Below are positions 7,725 through 16,278 of a stretch of 56,624 bases of DNA, one piece after another. Below the pieces are notes generated by a model. The model was given only the letters and a program-made list of their open reading frames with translations. It did no database searches and was not told where the DNA came from. This stretch comes from an uncultured Oscillospiraceae bacterium (GTDB lineage Bacteria; Bacillota; Clostridia; Oscillospirales; Oscillospiraceae). How positions within the stretch are numbered: the stretch's first letter is position 1; each line of letters starts with the position of its first letter. The position numbers and the translations under genes were made by a program. The DNA lies in assembly GCA_910577805.1 (NCBI GenBank), contig CAJTOE010000001.1:1-56624 (forward strand). The letters run 5' to 3'.

Positions 7725-8294
7725 TTATTGCGCAAATACACCGGCCAGCTCCACGCCGCATCCCTCCAGAACCCCCACCGGAACGCAGTCGGTCCCGGCG
7801 TAGACGGCGGCGGCATGATACGCGCCGTCCTCCAGTGTGTAGACGGAGACGGTCCGGGAGGCGGGGTCTACGATCCAGTATTCCCGGACTCCCGCCCGCT
7901 GGTACAGATTGTATTTCACCAGCCGGTCGTGCCGCTGGGTAGACGGAGAAATGATCTCAATAATAAGGTCCGGCGCGCCCTTACAGCCCGCGTCGTCCAG
8001 CTTATCCGGGTCGCACACAACAGTGAGGTCCGGCTCCACCAGGGTGTCCACCTGGGAGGGCGAATCTCCCTCCCGCTCAAACAGCCGTACCCCGAAGGGG
8101 GCGTGATACACCCGGCATTTTTTGTCCTTTAAAAAACTTCCTAACTGCAAATAAAGCGCACCAGAAATTTCCTGATGCCTCCGGGACGGCGGAGCCATCA
8201 TGTGCGGCTGGCCGTAAATCAGCTCCACCCGCTCCTCCTCGCTCCAGGTCAGCATATCGGCGTAGGTCCACTGCTTTTCCTGCGGCAGCGCCAT
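7725..8294 (-). CDS. Uma2-family PD-(D/E)xK-fold protein
   Basis: Uma2 (DUF820) proteins have a restriction-endonuclease-like fold and unknown cellular role, abundant in cyanobacteria and some Firmicutes. The 189-aa protein starts at the ATG preceded by GGAGGG (MALPQEKQWTYADML), not at the longer in-frame start that overlaps the YgiQ gene. Seen motifs are VELIYGQPHMMAPPS, VEPDLTVVCDP (active-site Asp), PDLIIEIISPSTQRHD (E-I-I-S-P-S, active-site Glu) and YNLYQRAGVREYWIVDP. It is last in the recA-recX-ygiQ block. Confidence 0.9.
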   Translation of the reverse strand: MALPQEKQWTYADMLTWSEEERVELIYGQPHMMAPPSRRHQEISGALYLQLGSFLKDKKCRVYHAPFGVRLFEREGDSPSQVDTLVEPDLTVVCDPDKLDDAGCKGAPDLIIEIISPSTQRHDRLVKYNLYQRAGVREYWIVDPASRTVSVYTLEDGAYHAAAVYAGTDCVPVGVLEGCGVELAGVFAQ

Positions 8295-8305
8295 AATAAA
8301 CCCTC

Positions 8306-10141
8306 CTATTTTTTCCGTTTCTGCTGGTTCTGCGGCTTCTGGGGCCGAAGCAGACAGTTTTTCCCAAAGCCGATCAAATCCTCCCGGCCCGTTTTGTGCA
8401 GCGCCTCCAGCACCAGCTTCCGGTTCTGGGGCTTGCGCCACTGCATCAGCGCCCGCTGGAGCGCCTTGTCATGGGGCGTCCGGGGCACGAACACCGGCTG
8501 CATGGTCCGGGGGTCCAGCCCGGTGTACCACATGCAGGTGGCCAGGGTCCCAGGGGTGGGATAAAAATCCTGGACCTGCTCCGGCATGTGGCCCTCTTGA
8601 TTCAGCCACTCCGCCAGCTTCACCGCGTCCTCCAGGGTGCAGCCCGGATGGGAGGAAATCAGATAGGGCACCAAATACTGCTCCTTTTTGTAGCGCTGGT
8701 TCAGCTTCTGGTACTTTTCCTTGAATTTTTCATAGACCCAGATATGGGGCTTGCCCATATAGTCCAGGGTGTGGGCCACGCAGTGCTCCGGGGCCACCTT
8801 GAGCTGCCCGGAGATGTGATACCGCACCAGCTCCGAGAAAAATTCCCCGGTGGGGTCCTGCATCAGGAAGTCGAACCGGATACCGGAGCGGATAAAGACC
8901 TTTTTGATCCCTGGGACCTCCCTCAGGCGGCGCAGGAGCCGCAGATAATCCATGTGGTCCGCGTCCAGGTTGGGGCAGGCCTTGGGGGCCAGACAGGCCC
9001 GGTTTTTGCAGAACCCATGCTCCAGCTGCTTCTGGCAGGAGGGCCGGCGGAAGGTCGCCGAGGGCCCGCCCACATCGTGGATATAGCCCTTGAAGCCCGG
9101 ATGCTTGGTAAGGGCCTCCACCTCCCGGACCACGCTGTCGTGGCTGCGGGCGGAGATCACCCGGCCCTGGTGAAAGGCCAGGGAACAGAAATTGCACGCC
9201 CCAAAGCATCCCCGGTTGTGGGTAACGGAAAAGCGCACCTCTTCAATCGCGGGCACGCCCCCCAGCGCGTCGTACATGGGGTGCGGCTCCCGGACGTAGG
9301 GCAGCTCCGCCACCTGGTCCATCTCCGGGGTGGTCAGGGGCCGGGCGGGGGGATTTGTGAGCAGATACTTTTTGCCGTGCTTCTGCACGATGGCCCTTCC
9401 CACAAAGGGGTCATGCTCCAGGTACTCTATCCGATTCGCCTGGGCATAGGCGGTTTTATTCTCCAAAACCTCCTCAAAGGAGGGGACTTCTACAAATTCA
9501 TACGCACAGGCCTCCGGCGTATCCACGCACACGCAGGTCCCCCGGATATCCGTCATCGTCTCCGGCCCCTCCCCGGAGGCCAAACGCTGCGCGATCTCCT
9601 TGGAGGCCAGCTCCCCCATGCCGTAGGTCAGCAAATCTGCCTGGGCGTCGAACAGGATGGAACGGCGGACCTTGTCCTGCCAGTAGTCGTAGTGGGCGAA
9701 CCGGCGCAGGCTGGCCTCCAGGCCGCCAATCACGATGGGGATATCCCCAAACGCCTCCCGGACCCGGTTGGAGTAGACCACCGTAGCCAGGTCCGGCCGC
9801 AGGCCCGCCTTCCGGCCGGGGGAGTACGCGTCGTCATGGCGGCGCTTTTTGGCGGCGGTGTAGTGGGCCACCATGGAATCCAGATTTCCCGCCCCGATCA
9901 GCACCCCGTACCGGGGCCGTCCCATGGCGGCAAACGCGTCCGGGGAGGTCCAGTCCGGCTGGGCCAGCACCGCCACCCGGTAGCCCTCCGCCTCCAGCAC
10001 CCGGCCTATGACCGCCGTACCAAAGGACGGGTGATCGACATACGCGTCGCCGGTGATCAGCAGAAAATCGTAGTAGTACCAGCCCCGCTCCCGCATATCC
10101 TCCTGGGAGACGGGGAGGAAAAAGCTGCGCGCAAAGCTCAT
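8306..10141 (-). CDS. YgiQ-family radical SAM protein
   Basis: YgiQ proteins are iron-sulfur radical SAM enzymes of unknown substrate. The start chosen (MSFARSFFLPVSQEDMRERG) overlaps the preceding stop as ATGA and has GGGGAGGA upstream; ten codons of an alternative upstream start are discarded. The N-terminal half contains LITGDAYVDHPSFGTAVIG, a cobalamin-binding-like region. The cluster motif is RGCFGACNFCSLAFHQGR (C-x3-C-x2-C), and QKQLEHGFCKNRACLAPKACPN lies after it. The length (611 aa) is typical. The C-terminal tail is basic. Confidence 0.95.
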   Translation of the reverse strand: MSFARSFFLPVSQEDMRERGWYYYDFLLITGDAYVDHPSFGTAVIGRVLEAEGYRVAVLAQPDWTSPDAFAAMGRPRYGVLIGAGNLDSMVAHYTAAKKRRHDDAYSPGRKAGLRPDLATVVYSNRVREAFGDIPIVIGGLEASLRRFAHYDYWQDKVRRSILFDAQADLLTYGMGELASKEIAQRLASGEGPETMTDIRGTCVCVDTPEACAYEFVEVPSFEEVLENKTAYAQANRIEYLEHDPFVGRAIVQKHGKKYLLTNPPARPLTTPEMDQVAELPYVREPHPMYDALGGVPAIEEVRFSVTHNRGCFGACNFCSLAFHQGRVISARSHDSVVREVEALTKHPGFKGYIHDVGGPSATFRRPSCQKQLEHGFCKNRACLAPKACPNLDADHMDYLRLLRRLREVPGIKKVFIRSGIRFDFLMQDPTGEFFSELVRYHISGQLKVAPEHCVAHTLDYMGKPHIWVYEKFKEKYQKLNQRYKKEQYLVPYLISSHPGCTLEDAVKLAEWLNQEGHMPEQVQDFYPTPGTLATCMWYTGLDPRTMQPVFVPRTPHDKALQRALMQWRKPQNRKLVLEALHKTGREDLIGFGKNCLLRPQKPQNQQKRKK

Positions 10142-10401
10142 GGCCCGTCCTCCCCATTGATGCGGGCGCACTGGGCCAGCAGCCAGGTCCGGACCTGCTC
10201 AATGCCCTCCTCGCTGATGGGGAACTGCACCGGCTCCTCCAGCTGCGCCAGCGTGCGGCATAACGGCCCCTCCCACATCTGGACGTTCATCTGACCCTCC
10301 TGGGGCACGATATAAAACCGGGCCTTCGGCCCCCAGCTGCCCGTCCAGGGGTTTCCGTGCTCCCAGTGGGAGAGGGTGGGCAGATACAGTTCACTTGCCA
10401 A
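10138..10401 (-). CDS. Uncharacterised 87-aa protein, TTG start
   Basis: The best start is TTG at 10401, giving (M)ASELYLPTLSHWEHGNPWTG, with GAGGAGG ten bases upstream; the longer ATG frame would run deep into recX. It starts five bases after the recX stop and ends in a four-base ATGA overlap with the ygiQ start, so it is translated as part of the same operon. The protein is Trp- and Glu-rich with no membrane segment. I recognise no domain. Its link to RecX/RecA is positional only. Confidence 0.7.
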   Translation of the reverse strand: MASELYLPTLSHWEHGNPWTGSWGPKARFYIVPQEGQMNVQMWEGPLCRTLAQLEEPVQFPISEEGIEQVRTWLLAQCARINGEDGP

Positions 10402-10406
10402 AAATT

Positions 10407-11030
10407 TCAGTCCTCCTCTATCTCGGCCCCGTACCGGCGCAGGGCGGCAGAAATATCCGTCCACTGGTAGCCCCGCCGGGCCAGGGCGGCGGAGGCCCGC
10501 TGAAGCTCCTTCCGGTCCGGATGCTCCACGCCCGCCAGCTTTTTGGACAAAAACGCGTCAAGCTGCTCCGCCGGGTCCTCCAAGTCCTCCAGGGCCTGGT
10601 CCCACAGCTCGCGGGGGACCCCCCGGCGGTAGAACTCATCCCGTATCTTCTTCGGGCCGTACCCCCGCCGGGCACAGCTCTGGGCCAGCTCGGCGGCGTA
10701 GGCCCCGTCGTTCAGATAGCCAAATTCCTCCAGCCAGTCCGCGATCTCCCCCGCCTGCTCCGGCGGGCAGTCCTTTTTCGCCAGCAGCTCCAGCAGCATG
10801 TTACGGGACTTGGGCCCGTTCAGCAGGGTTTGCAGGGCATAAGCCCGGAAATTCTCCGTCTGGACGGCCTGGATAAGCCGGTCCGCCTCCTCGTCCGACA
10901 GCTCCCGCCCGGCGTAGAGGGCGAAATCCGCAATCTGATTCTTCCCCAGGCGCAGGATGGACCCGTCCTCCAGCACGGCTAACCACCGGTCCCGGACCCG
11001 CTTGGAGGGCTTCAGCTCCTGGATGGTCAT
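10407..11030 (-). CDS. recX: Regulatory protein RecX
   Basis: RecX binds RecA filaments and limits their activity. The 207-aa protein has the family's repeated three-helix units, with DEEADRLIQAVQTENFRAYALQTLLNG, ELLAKKDCPPEQAGEIADWLEEFGYLNDGAYA (F-G-Y-L-N-D) and SCARRGYGPKKIRDEFYRRGVP (G-P-x-x-I). Its ATG overlaps the recA stop (ATGA), a classic coupled recA-recX arrangement. Confidence 0.93.
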   Translation of the reverse strand: MTIQELKPSKRVRDRWLAVLEDGSILRLGKNQIADFALYAGRELSDEEADRLIQAVQTENFRAYALQTLLNGPKSRNMLLELLAKKDCPPEQAGEIADWLEEFGYLNDGAYAAELAQSCARRGYGPKKIRDEFYRRGVPRELWDQALEDLEDPAEQLDAFLSKKLAGVEHPDRKELQRASAALARRGYQWTDISAALRRYGAEIEED

Positions 11031-12175
11031 GCTTCGTCCTCAGCGGGCACGGCTTCGGTTTCCGCTGGCGCGGCGCCGTCCTCAAAATCGTCGGCAGACA
11101 CGTCCACCGCGCGGCCCGCGGCCTTGGCGGCAATCTGGGACTGCTTGCTCATCAGCTTATAGGCGTTGGCCCGGATCTTGGCCTCTACGTCGGCGGCTAC
11201 CTCCGGGTTGTCCTTCAAATACTGCTTGGCGGCGTCCTTGCCCTGGCCCAGGCGCAGCTCGCCCATGTTGAACCAGGAGCCGGATTTCTGGAAAATGTCC
11301 AGCTTCACCCCCAGGTCCACCAGCTCGCTCCACTTGGAGATGCCCTCGCCGTACAGGATATCAAATTCCGCTTCCCGGAAGGGGGGCGCGACTTTATTTT
11401 TCACGATCTTTGCCCGCGTATGACTGCCGATAATCTCGCCGCTGACCTTCAAGGCCTCCACCCGCCGCACGTCGATGCGCACCGAAGAGTAGAATTTCAG
11501 CGCCCGGCCTCCGGTGGTGACCTCCGGGTTGCCGTACATCACGCCGACTTTTTCCCGCAGCTGGTTGATGAAAATGACGATGCAGTTGGTTTTGGCGATG
11601 GAGCCGGCCAGCTTGCGCAGAGCCTGGCTCATGAGCCGGGCCAGCAGGCCCACGTGGCTGTCGCCCATGTCGCCCTCGATTTCCGCCCGGGGCACCAGCG
11701 CCGCCACCGAGTCCACCACCACCACGTCGATGGCGCCGGAGCGCACCAGGGCTTCGCAGATCTCCAGGCCCTGCTCGCCGGTGTCCGGCTGGGAGATGAG
11801 CATGGAGTCAATGTCCACCCCCAAAGCTCTGGCGTAGGTGGGGTCCAGGGCGTGTTCCGCGTCGATGAAGGCCACCTCGCCGCCCCGCTTCTGGGCCTCG
11901 GACACGATATGCAGGGCCAGCGTGGTCTTACCGGAGGACTCCGGACCGTAAATCTCAATGATGCGCCCCTTGGGAACGCCGCCGATGCCCAGGGCCACGT
12001 CCAGGGCCAGGGAGCCGGTGGGGATTGCGTCCACCACCACGCCGGTATTTTCGCCCAGGCGCATGATGGAGCCCTTGCCGAAGCTGCGCTCGATCTGGGC
12101 CACGCAGGTCTCCAGAGCCTTCTTCTTATCCGCAGCGGGGGCCGCGGCCTCTACGGCAGGTTTTTTCGATGCCAT
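11027..12175 (-). CDS. recA: Recombinase RecA
   Basis: RecA polymerises on single-stranded DNA, drives strand exchange and triggers LexA self-cleavage. Seen are GKGSIMRLGE, Walker A GPESSGKTTLALH, AFIDAEHALDP, VVVDSVAALVPRAEIEGDMGDSHVG (Walker B and L1) and FINQLREKVGVMYGNPEVTTGG (L2). I chose ATG at 12175 (MASKKPAVEA) because AAGGA lies nine bases upstream; an in-frame TTG two codons earlier sits only three bases from it. The acidic C-terminal tail ends EDEA. The upstream gap holds a TGC-TAGACT extended -10 at about 12207-12215; I saw no clear LexA box. Confidence 0.98.
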   Translation of the reverse strand: MASKKPAVEAAAPAADKKKALETCVAQIERSFGKGSIMRLGENTGVVVDAIPTGSLALDVALGIGGVPKGRIIEIYGPESSGKTTLALHIVSEAQKRGGEVAFIDAEHALDPTYARALGVDIDSMLISQPDTGEQGLEICEALVRSGAIDVVVVDSVAALVPRAEIEGDMGDSHVGLLARLMSQALRKLAGSIAKTNCIVIFINQLREKVGVMYGNPEVTTGGRALKFYSSVRIDVRRVEALKVSGEIIGSHTRAKIVKNKVAPPFREAEFDILYGEGISKWSELVDLGVKLDIFQKSGSWFNMGELRLGQGKDAAKQYLKDNPEVAADVEAKIRANAYKLMSKQSQIAAKAAGRAVDVSADDFEDGAAPAETEAVPAEDEA

Positions 12176-12245
12176 ATTCAATCATCCTTTCCTGGTCAGT
12201 GGATACAGTCTAGCATAAGTACAGTCCCAAAAAACGGACCGGTTT

Positions 12246-13109
12246 TTATTGGTTGATGGTCCCCTCCACCACCCGCCAGATGCCCTGGGTGTCGGCGGTG
12301 GTCTGGATGTTCTCAAAGCCGTTTTCCGCCATGATCTTCTCTACCTCGGACGCCTGACTGACGCCCACCTCAAAGATCAGCGCGCCCCCCAGGCGGATGG
12401 CGTTTTTCCACTTGGAGGCGATCTGCCGGTAGAACTCCAGCCCGTCGGTGCCGCCGTCCAGGGCCATGCGCGGCTCGTAGTCCCGCACGGACACGTCCAG
12501 CGCGTCGATGTCGCCGGTGGGGATGTAGGGGGGGTTACAGGCCACCACGTCGAAATCCCACAGGGTCGAGCTGGGCGGCTCCAGCGCGTCCACACACACG
12601 CTGGTCACCCGCGCGTTCATATCCGTGCGGCGGATGTTCTGCTTGCAGATGCGCAGCGCCCCTTCGGACAGCTCCGCCAGCACCACCCGGCAGTCGGGCA
12701 CGTTGGAGGCCACGGCCAGCCCCACGCAGCCGCTCCCGGCACACAGGTCCAGCACCCGCGCCTCCTCCCCGGCCGCGCGGGCGCGTAAAATGGTCCGCTC
12801 CACCAGCATCTCCGTGTCCATCCGGGGGATGAGTACGTCGCCGGATACGTCCAGGGTCAGTCCGTAGAACTCCCACTCGCCAATGATGTAGGCCACCGGC
12901 TCCCCGGACAGCCGGCGCTGAACCAGCGTGTCAACCCGGCGCTCCAGCTCCCCGGAGACGTACAGGGCCATATCTCTATAAAACTGCTCGCGGGTCTTGT
13001 CGGCGGCGTAGCAGAGGATCTCCCTGGCCTCCAGCTGGGCCGACTCGATGCCCGCCTTTTTCAGCCGGGTCCGGGTGTCTAAAAATAAATTATTGTAGGT
13101 GGTTGCCAT
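12246..13109 (-). CDS. prmC: Release factor glutamine N5-methyltransferase
   Basis: PrmC methylates the GGQ glutamine of RF1/RF2. The 287-aa protein has an N-terminal helical domain, GEPVAYIIGEWEFYGL, the SAM loop VLDLCAGSGCVGLAVA, and the substrate motif VVACNPPYIP. The ATG at 13109 follows GAGGTGAGG; a GTG three codons earlier is less well placed. In many Firmicutes prmC sits next to a DUF1385 gene, as here, and upstream of prfA, which is absent from this side. Confidence 0.95.
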   Translation of the reverse strand: MATTYNNLFLDTRTRLKKAGIESAQLEAREILCYAADKTREQFYRDMALYVSGELERRVDTLVQRRLSGEPVAYIIGEWEFYGLTLDVSGDVLIPRMDTEMLVERTILRARAAGEEARVLDLCAGSGCVGLAVASNVPDCRVVLAELSEGALRICKQNIRRTDMNARVTSVCVDALEPPSSTLWDFDVVACNPPYIPTGDIDALDVSVRDYEPRMALDGGTDGLEFYRQIASKWKNAIRLGGALIFEVGVSQASEVEKIMAENGFENIQTTADTQGIWRVVEGTINQ

Positions 13110-13130
13110 TTTCCTCACCTCTCTAAAATA

Positions 13131-14096
13131 TTACCAGGCGTCCGCGCCTTTTTCCTCCGGCAGGACCAGCTCCAGGGCCTTGATGCCCACCTCGATCATG
13201 GAGTCGTCCGGCTCGAAGGTCGTGAAATTCTGAAGCCAAAGCCCTGGGGCGGTGAGCAGCCGGGTGACCGGGCCGTCGTGCCGCCCCACGTAGCGGTTGA
13301 ACTCATAGCTGACCCCCACGATGACAGGCAGCATAGCCAGATGGGCCAGCATCCGCCACAGCACCTGATGGACAGGCCAGATCGAAAAAACCACCGTGGA
13401 GACCAGGATGGAAATTGCGATCACCACAAACAAAAAGCTGGTGCCGCACCGGGGGTGGTGCCGGGGCTGCTTGCGGACGTTCTCCACCGTCAGGGGAAGG
13501 CCCGCCTCGTAGCAGAAGATGGTCTTATGCTCCGCCCCGTGGTAGGAAAAGACCCGTTTCATCTCCTTCATCCGGGAGCAGAGGGCCAGATAGCCCACAA
13601 AAATCAGGATTTTCAGCAGAGATTCCGCCAGATTTCGCGCCAGCATGGAGTTTTCGCCCAAAAGCCAGGTCACCGCCCCGCCCAGGGCCGTGGGGAGCAG
13701 GATGAACAGCCCCACCGACATGGCCAGGCCTAAAATCACCGCCAGGGTGAGGAAAAAGGACGCGGCCTTCTCGCTGCCCAGCTTTTTTTCCAGCCAGATT
13801 TCAAAGGCGGAGGGCGTCTCGTCCGCTCCCTCCTCCTCCGGGAAGAACTCCGCGGAGTACAGCAGGGCTTTCACCCCCGCCGCCATGGACCCGCCGAAGT
13901 TGACCACTCCCCGGATCAGAGGCCAGCCCAGGACCGGGTGCCGCTCCTTGATGAAATGCAGCTCCTTTTCCTGGATCTCCAGCTCTCCGTCCGGGCGGCG
14001 GACCACCACGGCCTGCTTTTTCGGGCCGCGCATCATAATGCCCTCAATGAGGGCCTGTCCGCCGCACATGGTTTTAAAATTTTGCTTGCTTTGCAT
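13131..14096 (-). CDS. DUF1385 (YqhQ-like) multi-pass membrane protein
   Basis: The 321-aa protein matches the DUF1385 family by GGQALIEGIMMRGPKK at the N-terminus, YHGAEHKTIFCYE in the middle and HPRCGTSFLF after it. Four or so hydrophobic segments are seen (roughly 95-120, 135-155, 210-230, 240-255). Function is not established. The start at 14096 (MQSKQNFKTMCGG) has GAAGG six bases upstream; a TTG eight codons earlier overlaps the kinase stop. It is tightly flanked by the sensor kinase and prmC. Confidence 0.9.
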   Translation of the reverse strand: MQSKQNFKTMCGGQALIEGIMMRGPKKQAVVVRRPDGELEIQEKELHFIKERHPVLGWPLIRGVVNFGGSMAAGVKALLYSAEFFPEEEGADETPSAFEIWLEKKLGSEKAASFFLTLAVILGLAMSVGLFILLPTALGGAVTWLLGENSMLARNLAESLLKILIFVGYLALCSRMKEMKRVFSYHGAEHKTIFCYEAGLPLTVENVRKQPRHHPRCGTSFLFVVIAISILVSTVVFSIWPVHQVLWRMLAHLAMLPVIVGVSYEFNRYVGRHDGPVTRLLTAPGLWLQNFTTFEPDDSMIEVGIKALELVLPEEKGADAW

Positions 14097-14109
14097 TTGC
14101 TGCCTTCTT

Positions 14110-15537
14110 TCATTCGTCAATGGGCAGGCGGACCGTCACCAGACAGCCGCCGCCGGGGGCGTTGTCCACGTCCAGAATGCCCTCGTGGCGCTGGACGATC
14201 TCCTCGCACACCGCCAGTCCGATGCCGGAGCCGCGGGCCTTGGACGAGCCTTTGTAAAATTTCATCTTCACCTGGGGAAGCTCTTCCGGCGGGATGCCGG
14301 GGCCGTAGTCCCGGATGCGAAGCACCGCGTCGGTGGAGTCCCGGTCCAGGGACACGTCAATGCGCTTGCCGGAGCCGCCGTGCTTGGCGGCGTTGTCCAG
14401 CAGATTGCAGAACACCTGCCGCAGCCGCTCCGGGTCCCCGGAGATAAGGACCATCTCGTCCTTGCACTCCTGGTACTCCAGGGTGATGCCCTCCTTGCGG
14501 AAGAACTCCTGATACGTGTACACCGCATCCTCCAGCTCGGATTTCAGGTCCAGCCGCTCCACCGAGAGCGTGAACCGGCCGTCCTGCATCCGGGAGAACT
14601 CCAGCAGCTCCTCTACCATGTTGGTCAGCCGCCGGGCCTCGCTGATAATAATTTCCATGCCCTTGTGAAATTCATTGGGGGTGCGGATCTCCCCGCTCTG
14701 TATCGTCTCCGCCCAGCCGTTGATGGCGGTGAGGGGGGTGCGCAGCTCGTGGGAGACGGAGGAGATGAACTCCGACTGGGTGGTCTCCGACTGCTTGACT
14801 TTCAGGGACATATCGTTGATGGCGTCGATCAGCTCGCCGATCTCGTCGTCATATTTTTTCTCGATCTGCGTCCCGTAGCTCCCGCCGGCAATGAGCCGGG
14901 TGGTGTGGACGATGCTGGTCAGGGGCTCTACCAGGGAGCGGACAAAATAGAGGTTGGAAAAGTACATCATGGACATGAACAGCGCCATAATCAGGGTCAC
15001 CACGGTCACGCCCAGGATAAACTGGCGGTTGACCTCCGACATAGAAGTTACGAACCGGATGACCCCCACGATGGTCCCCTGGTAGATTACCGGGGCGGAG
15101 GCGGCCATGATCGGCTCTTTTGTCGCCGGGTCCCGGCCCGGCCACACCTGGGGGGTGCGCTGCTCCAGGGCGTCGGTGATGTCCGGGGTGCCGGGAGTGG
15201 TGCCGGCGGTGAGGCCGTAGCCGGAAAAGAGCACCGCGCCGGTGGTGTCGATGAACTGCACCTCCAGCTTGCTGCGGTCCTCGAAGTTGCTGATATAGTT
15301 TTGCGCGGCAATCTGATATTCGCTGCGGGTGTAGCTTTTAAAGGTATTGGCGGCCAGCTCTGCCCGGGCGGACAGGTCGGCGGTGATGGTGTAGGAGTAG
15401 TAGGTCCACAGGGACACCGCAAAGGTGGCCCACAGCAGCACCATAATCAGCGCCAGCACGCCGATGCTGTTGAGCAGCCAGCGCCGGCGGATGCCGCGAA
15501 TCTTACCCTTGTCCTGGAGCTCAACGCGCTTGGGCAT
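14110..15537 (-). CDS. Sensor histidine kinase (HAMP, HisKA, HATPase)
   Basis: The 475-aa protein has a membrane segment at about 22-45, an extracytoplasmic sensor region to about 165 (with VQFIDTTGAVLFSGYG, a CACHE/PhoR-like pattern), a second membrane segment at 173-195, a HAMP linker, and the phosphoacceptor His263 in SSVSHELRTPLT. The ATP-binding region shows N box LLDNAAKHG, G1 DYGPGIP and G2 GSGIGLAVCEE. It lies three bases after the response regulator and is surely its partner. The signal is unknown. Confidence 0.95.
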   Translation of the reverse strand: MPKRVELQDKGKIRGIRRRWLLNSIGVLALIMVLLWATFAVSLWTYYSYTITADLSARAELAANTFKSYTRSEYQIAAQNYISNFEDRSKLEVQFIDTTGAVLFSGYGLTAGTTPGTPDITDALEQRTPQVWPGRDPATKEPIMAASAPVIYQGTIVGVIRFVTSMSEVNRQFILGVTVVTLIMALFMSMMYFSNLYFVRSLVEPLTSIVHTTRLIAGGSYGTQIEKKYDDEIGELIDAINDMSLKVKQSETTQSEFISSVSHELRTPLTAINGWAETIQSGEIRTPNEFHKGMEIIISEARRLTNMVEELLEFSRMQDGRFTLSVERLDLKSELEDAVYTYQEFFRKEGITLEYQECKDEMVLISGDPERLRQVFCNLLDNAAKHGGSGKRIDVSLDRDSTDAVLRIRDYGPGIPPEELPQVKMKFYKGSSKARGSGIGLAVCEEIVQRHEGILDVDNAPGGGCLVTVRLPIDE

Positions 15538-15540
15538 CGC

Positions 15541-16230
15541 TTACCCTCCCCACTTATACCCAAAGCCCCAGACTGTATTGATATACACGGGGCTGGTGGG
15601 GTTGTCCTCGATTTTAATGCGCAGGCGGCGGATGTTCACATCCACGATTTTCAGCTCGCCAAAATAATCCTTGCCCCACACGCAGTCCAAAATCTCCTCC
15701 CGTGACAGGGCCTTGCCCTGGTTCTCCATGAACAGCCGGACAATGCCGTACTCCACCTGGGTCAGCTTCACCCGCTGGCCGTTTTTCTCCAAAGTCCGGT
15801 TCCGGGTGTTCAGGCGGAAGGGGGGCTGATAGATCTCGTCCGCCGCCGCGGTCTCCACCTCCCCGCCGGTGCGGCGGAACAGCGCGTCCACACGGGCGGT
15901 CAGCTCCGCCGGGGAGAAGGGCTTTGTGACATAGTCGTCCGCCCCGGTCATCAGCCCCGTCACTTTGTCCATCTCCTGGGTCCGGGCGGTGAGCATAATG
16001 ATGCCGATGCGGTTGTCCATGGCCCGGATGCGGCGGCAGACCTCAAAGCCGTCGATGCCGGGCAGCATGATATCCAGCAGAGCCACTTTAATGTCCGGGT
16101 GGCTCTGAAGGGCCTCCAGGGCCTCTTCCCCGGTGCCGGCCTCGATGGTCTCGTAGCCGGCCCGCCGCAGATTGATGACCACAAAGCTGCGGATATTTTC
16201 CTCGTCCTCCAGGACCAAAACCTTTCTCAT
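15541..16230 (-). CDS. OmpR/PhoB-family response regulator
   Basis: The 229-aa protein has a receiver domain with acidic pocket EDEE at 8-11, phosphoacceptor Asp53 in ALLDIMLPG, the conserved Thr in MLTART, and Lys in TKPFSPAEL. Residues from about 130 form a winged-helix DNA-binding domain (LTQVEYGIVRLFMENQGKALSREEIL ending YINTVWGFGYKW). It pairs with the kinase downstream and follows a lipoprotein gene. Confidence 0.97.
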   Translation of the reverse strand: MRKVLVLEDEENIRSFVVINLRRAGYETIEAGTGEEALEALQSHPDIKVALLDIMLPGIDGFEVCRRIRAMDNRIGIIMLTARTQEMDKVTGLMTGADDYVTKPFSPAELTARVDALFRRTGGEVETAAADEIYQPPFRLNTRNRTLEKNGQRVKLTQVEYGIVRLFMENQGKALSREEILDCVWGKDYFGELKIVDVNIRRLRIKIEDNPTSPVYINTVWGFGYKWGG

Positions 16231-16278
16231 AGCTTCTGCTCTCCTAGAAATATTTCAGACATTCCGCCGTACCGCCAA

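Noticed and set aside
8396..10294. 632-aa plus-strand ORF opposite ygiQ
   Set aside because: It is the high-GC antisense shadow of a clear radical SAM gene and has no recognisable domain or ribosome site.
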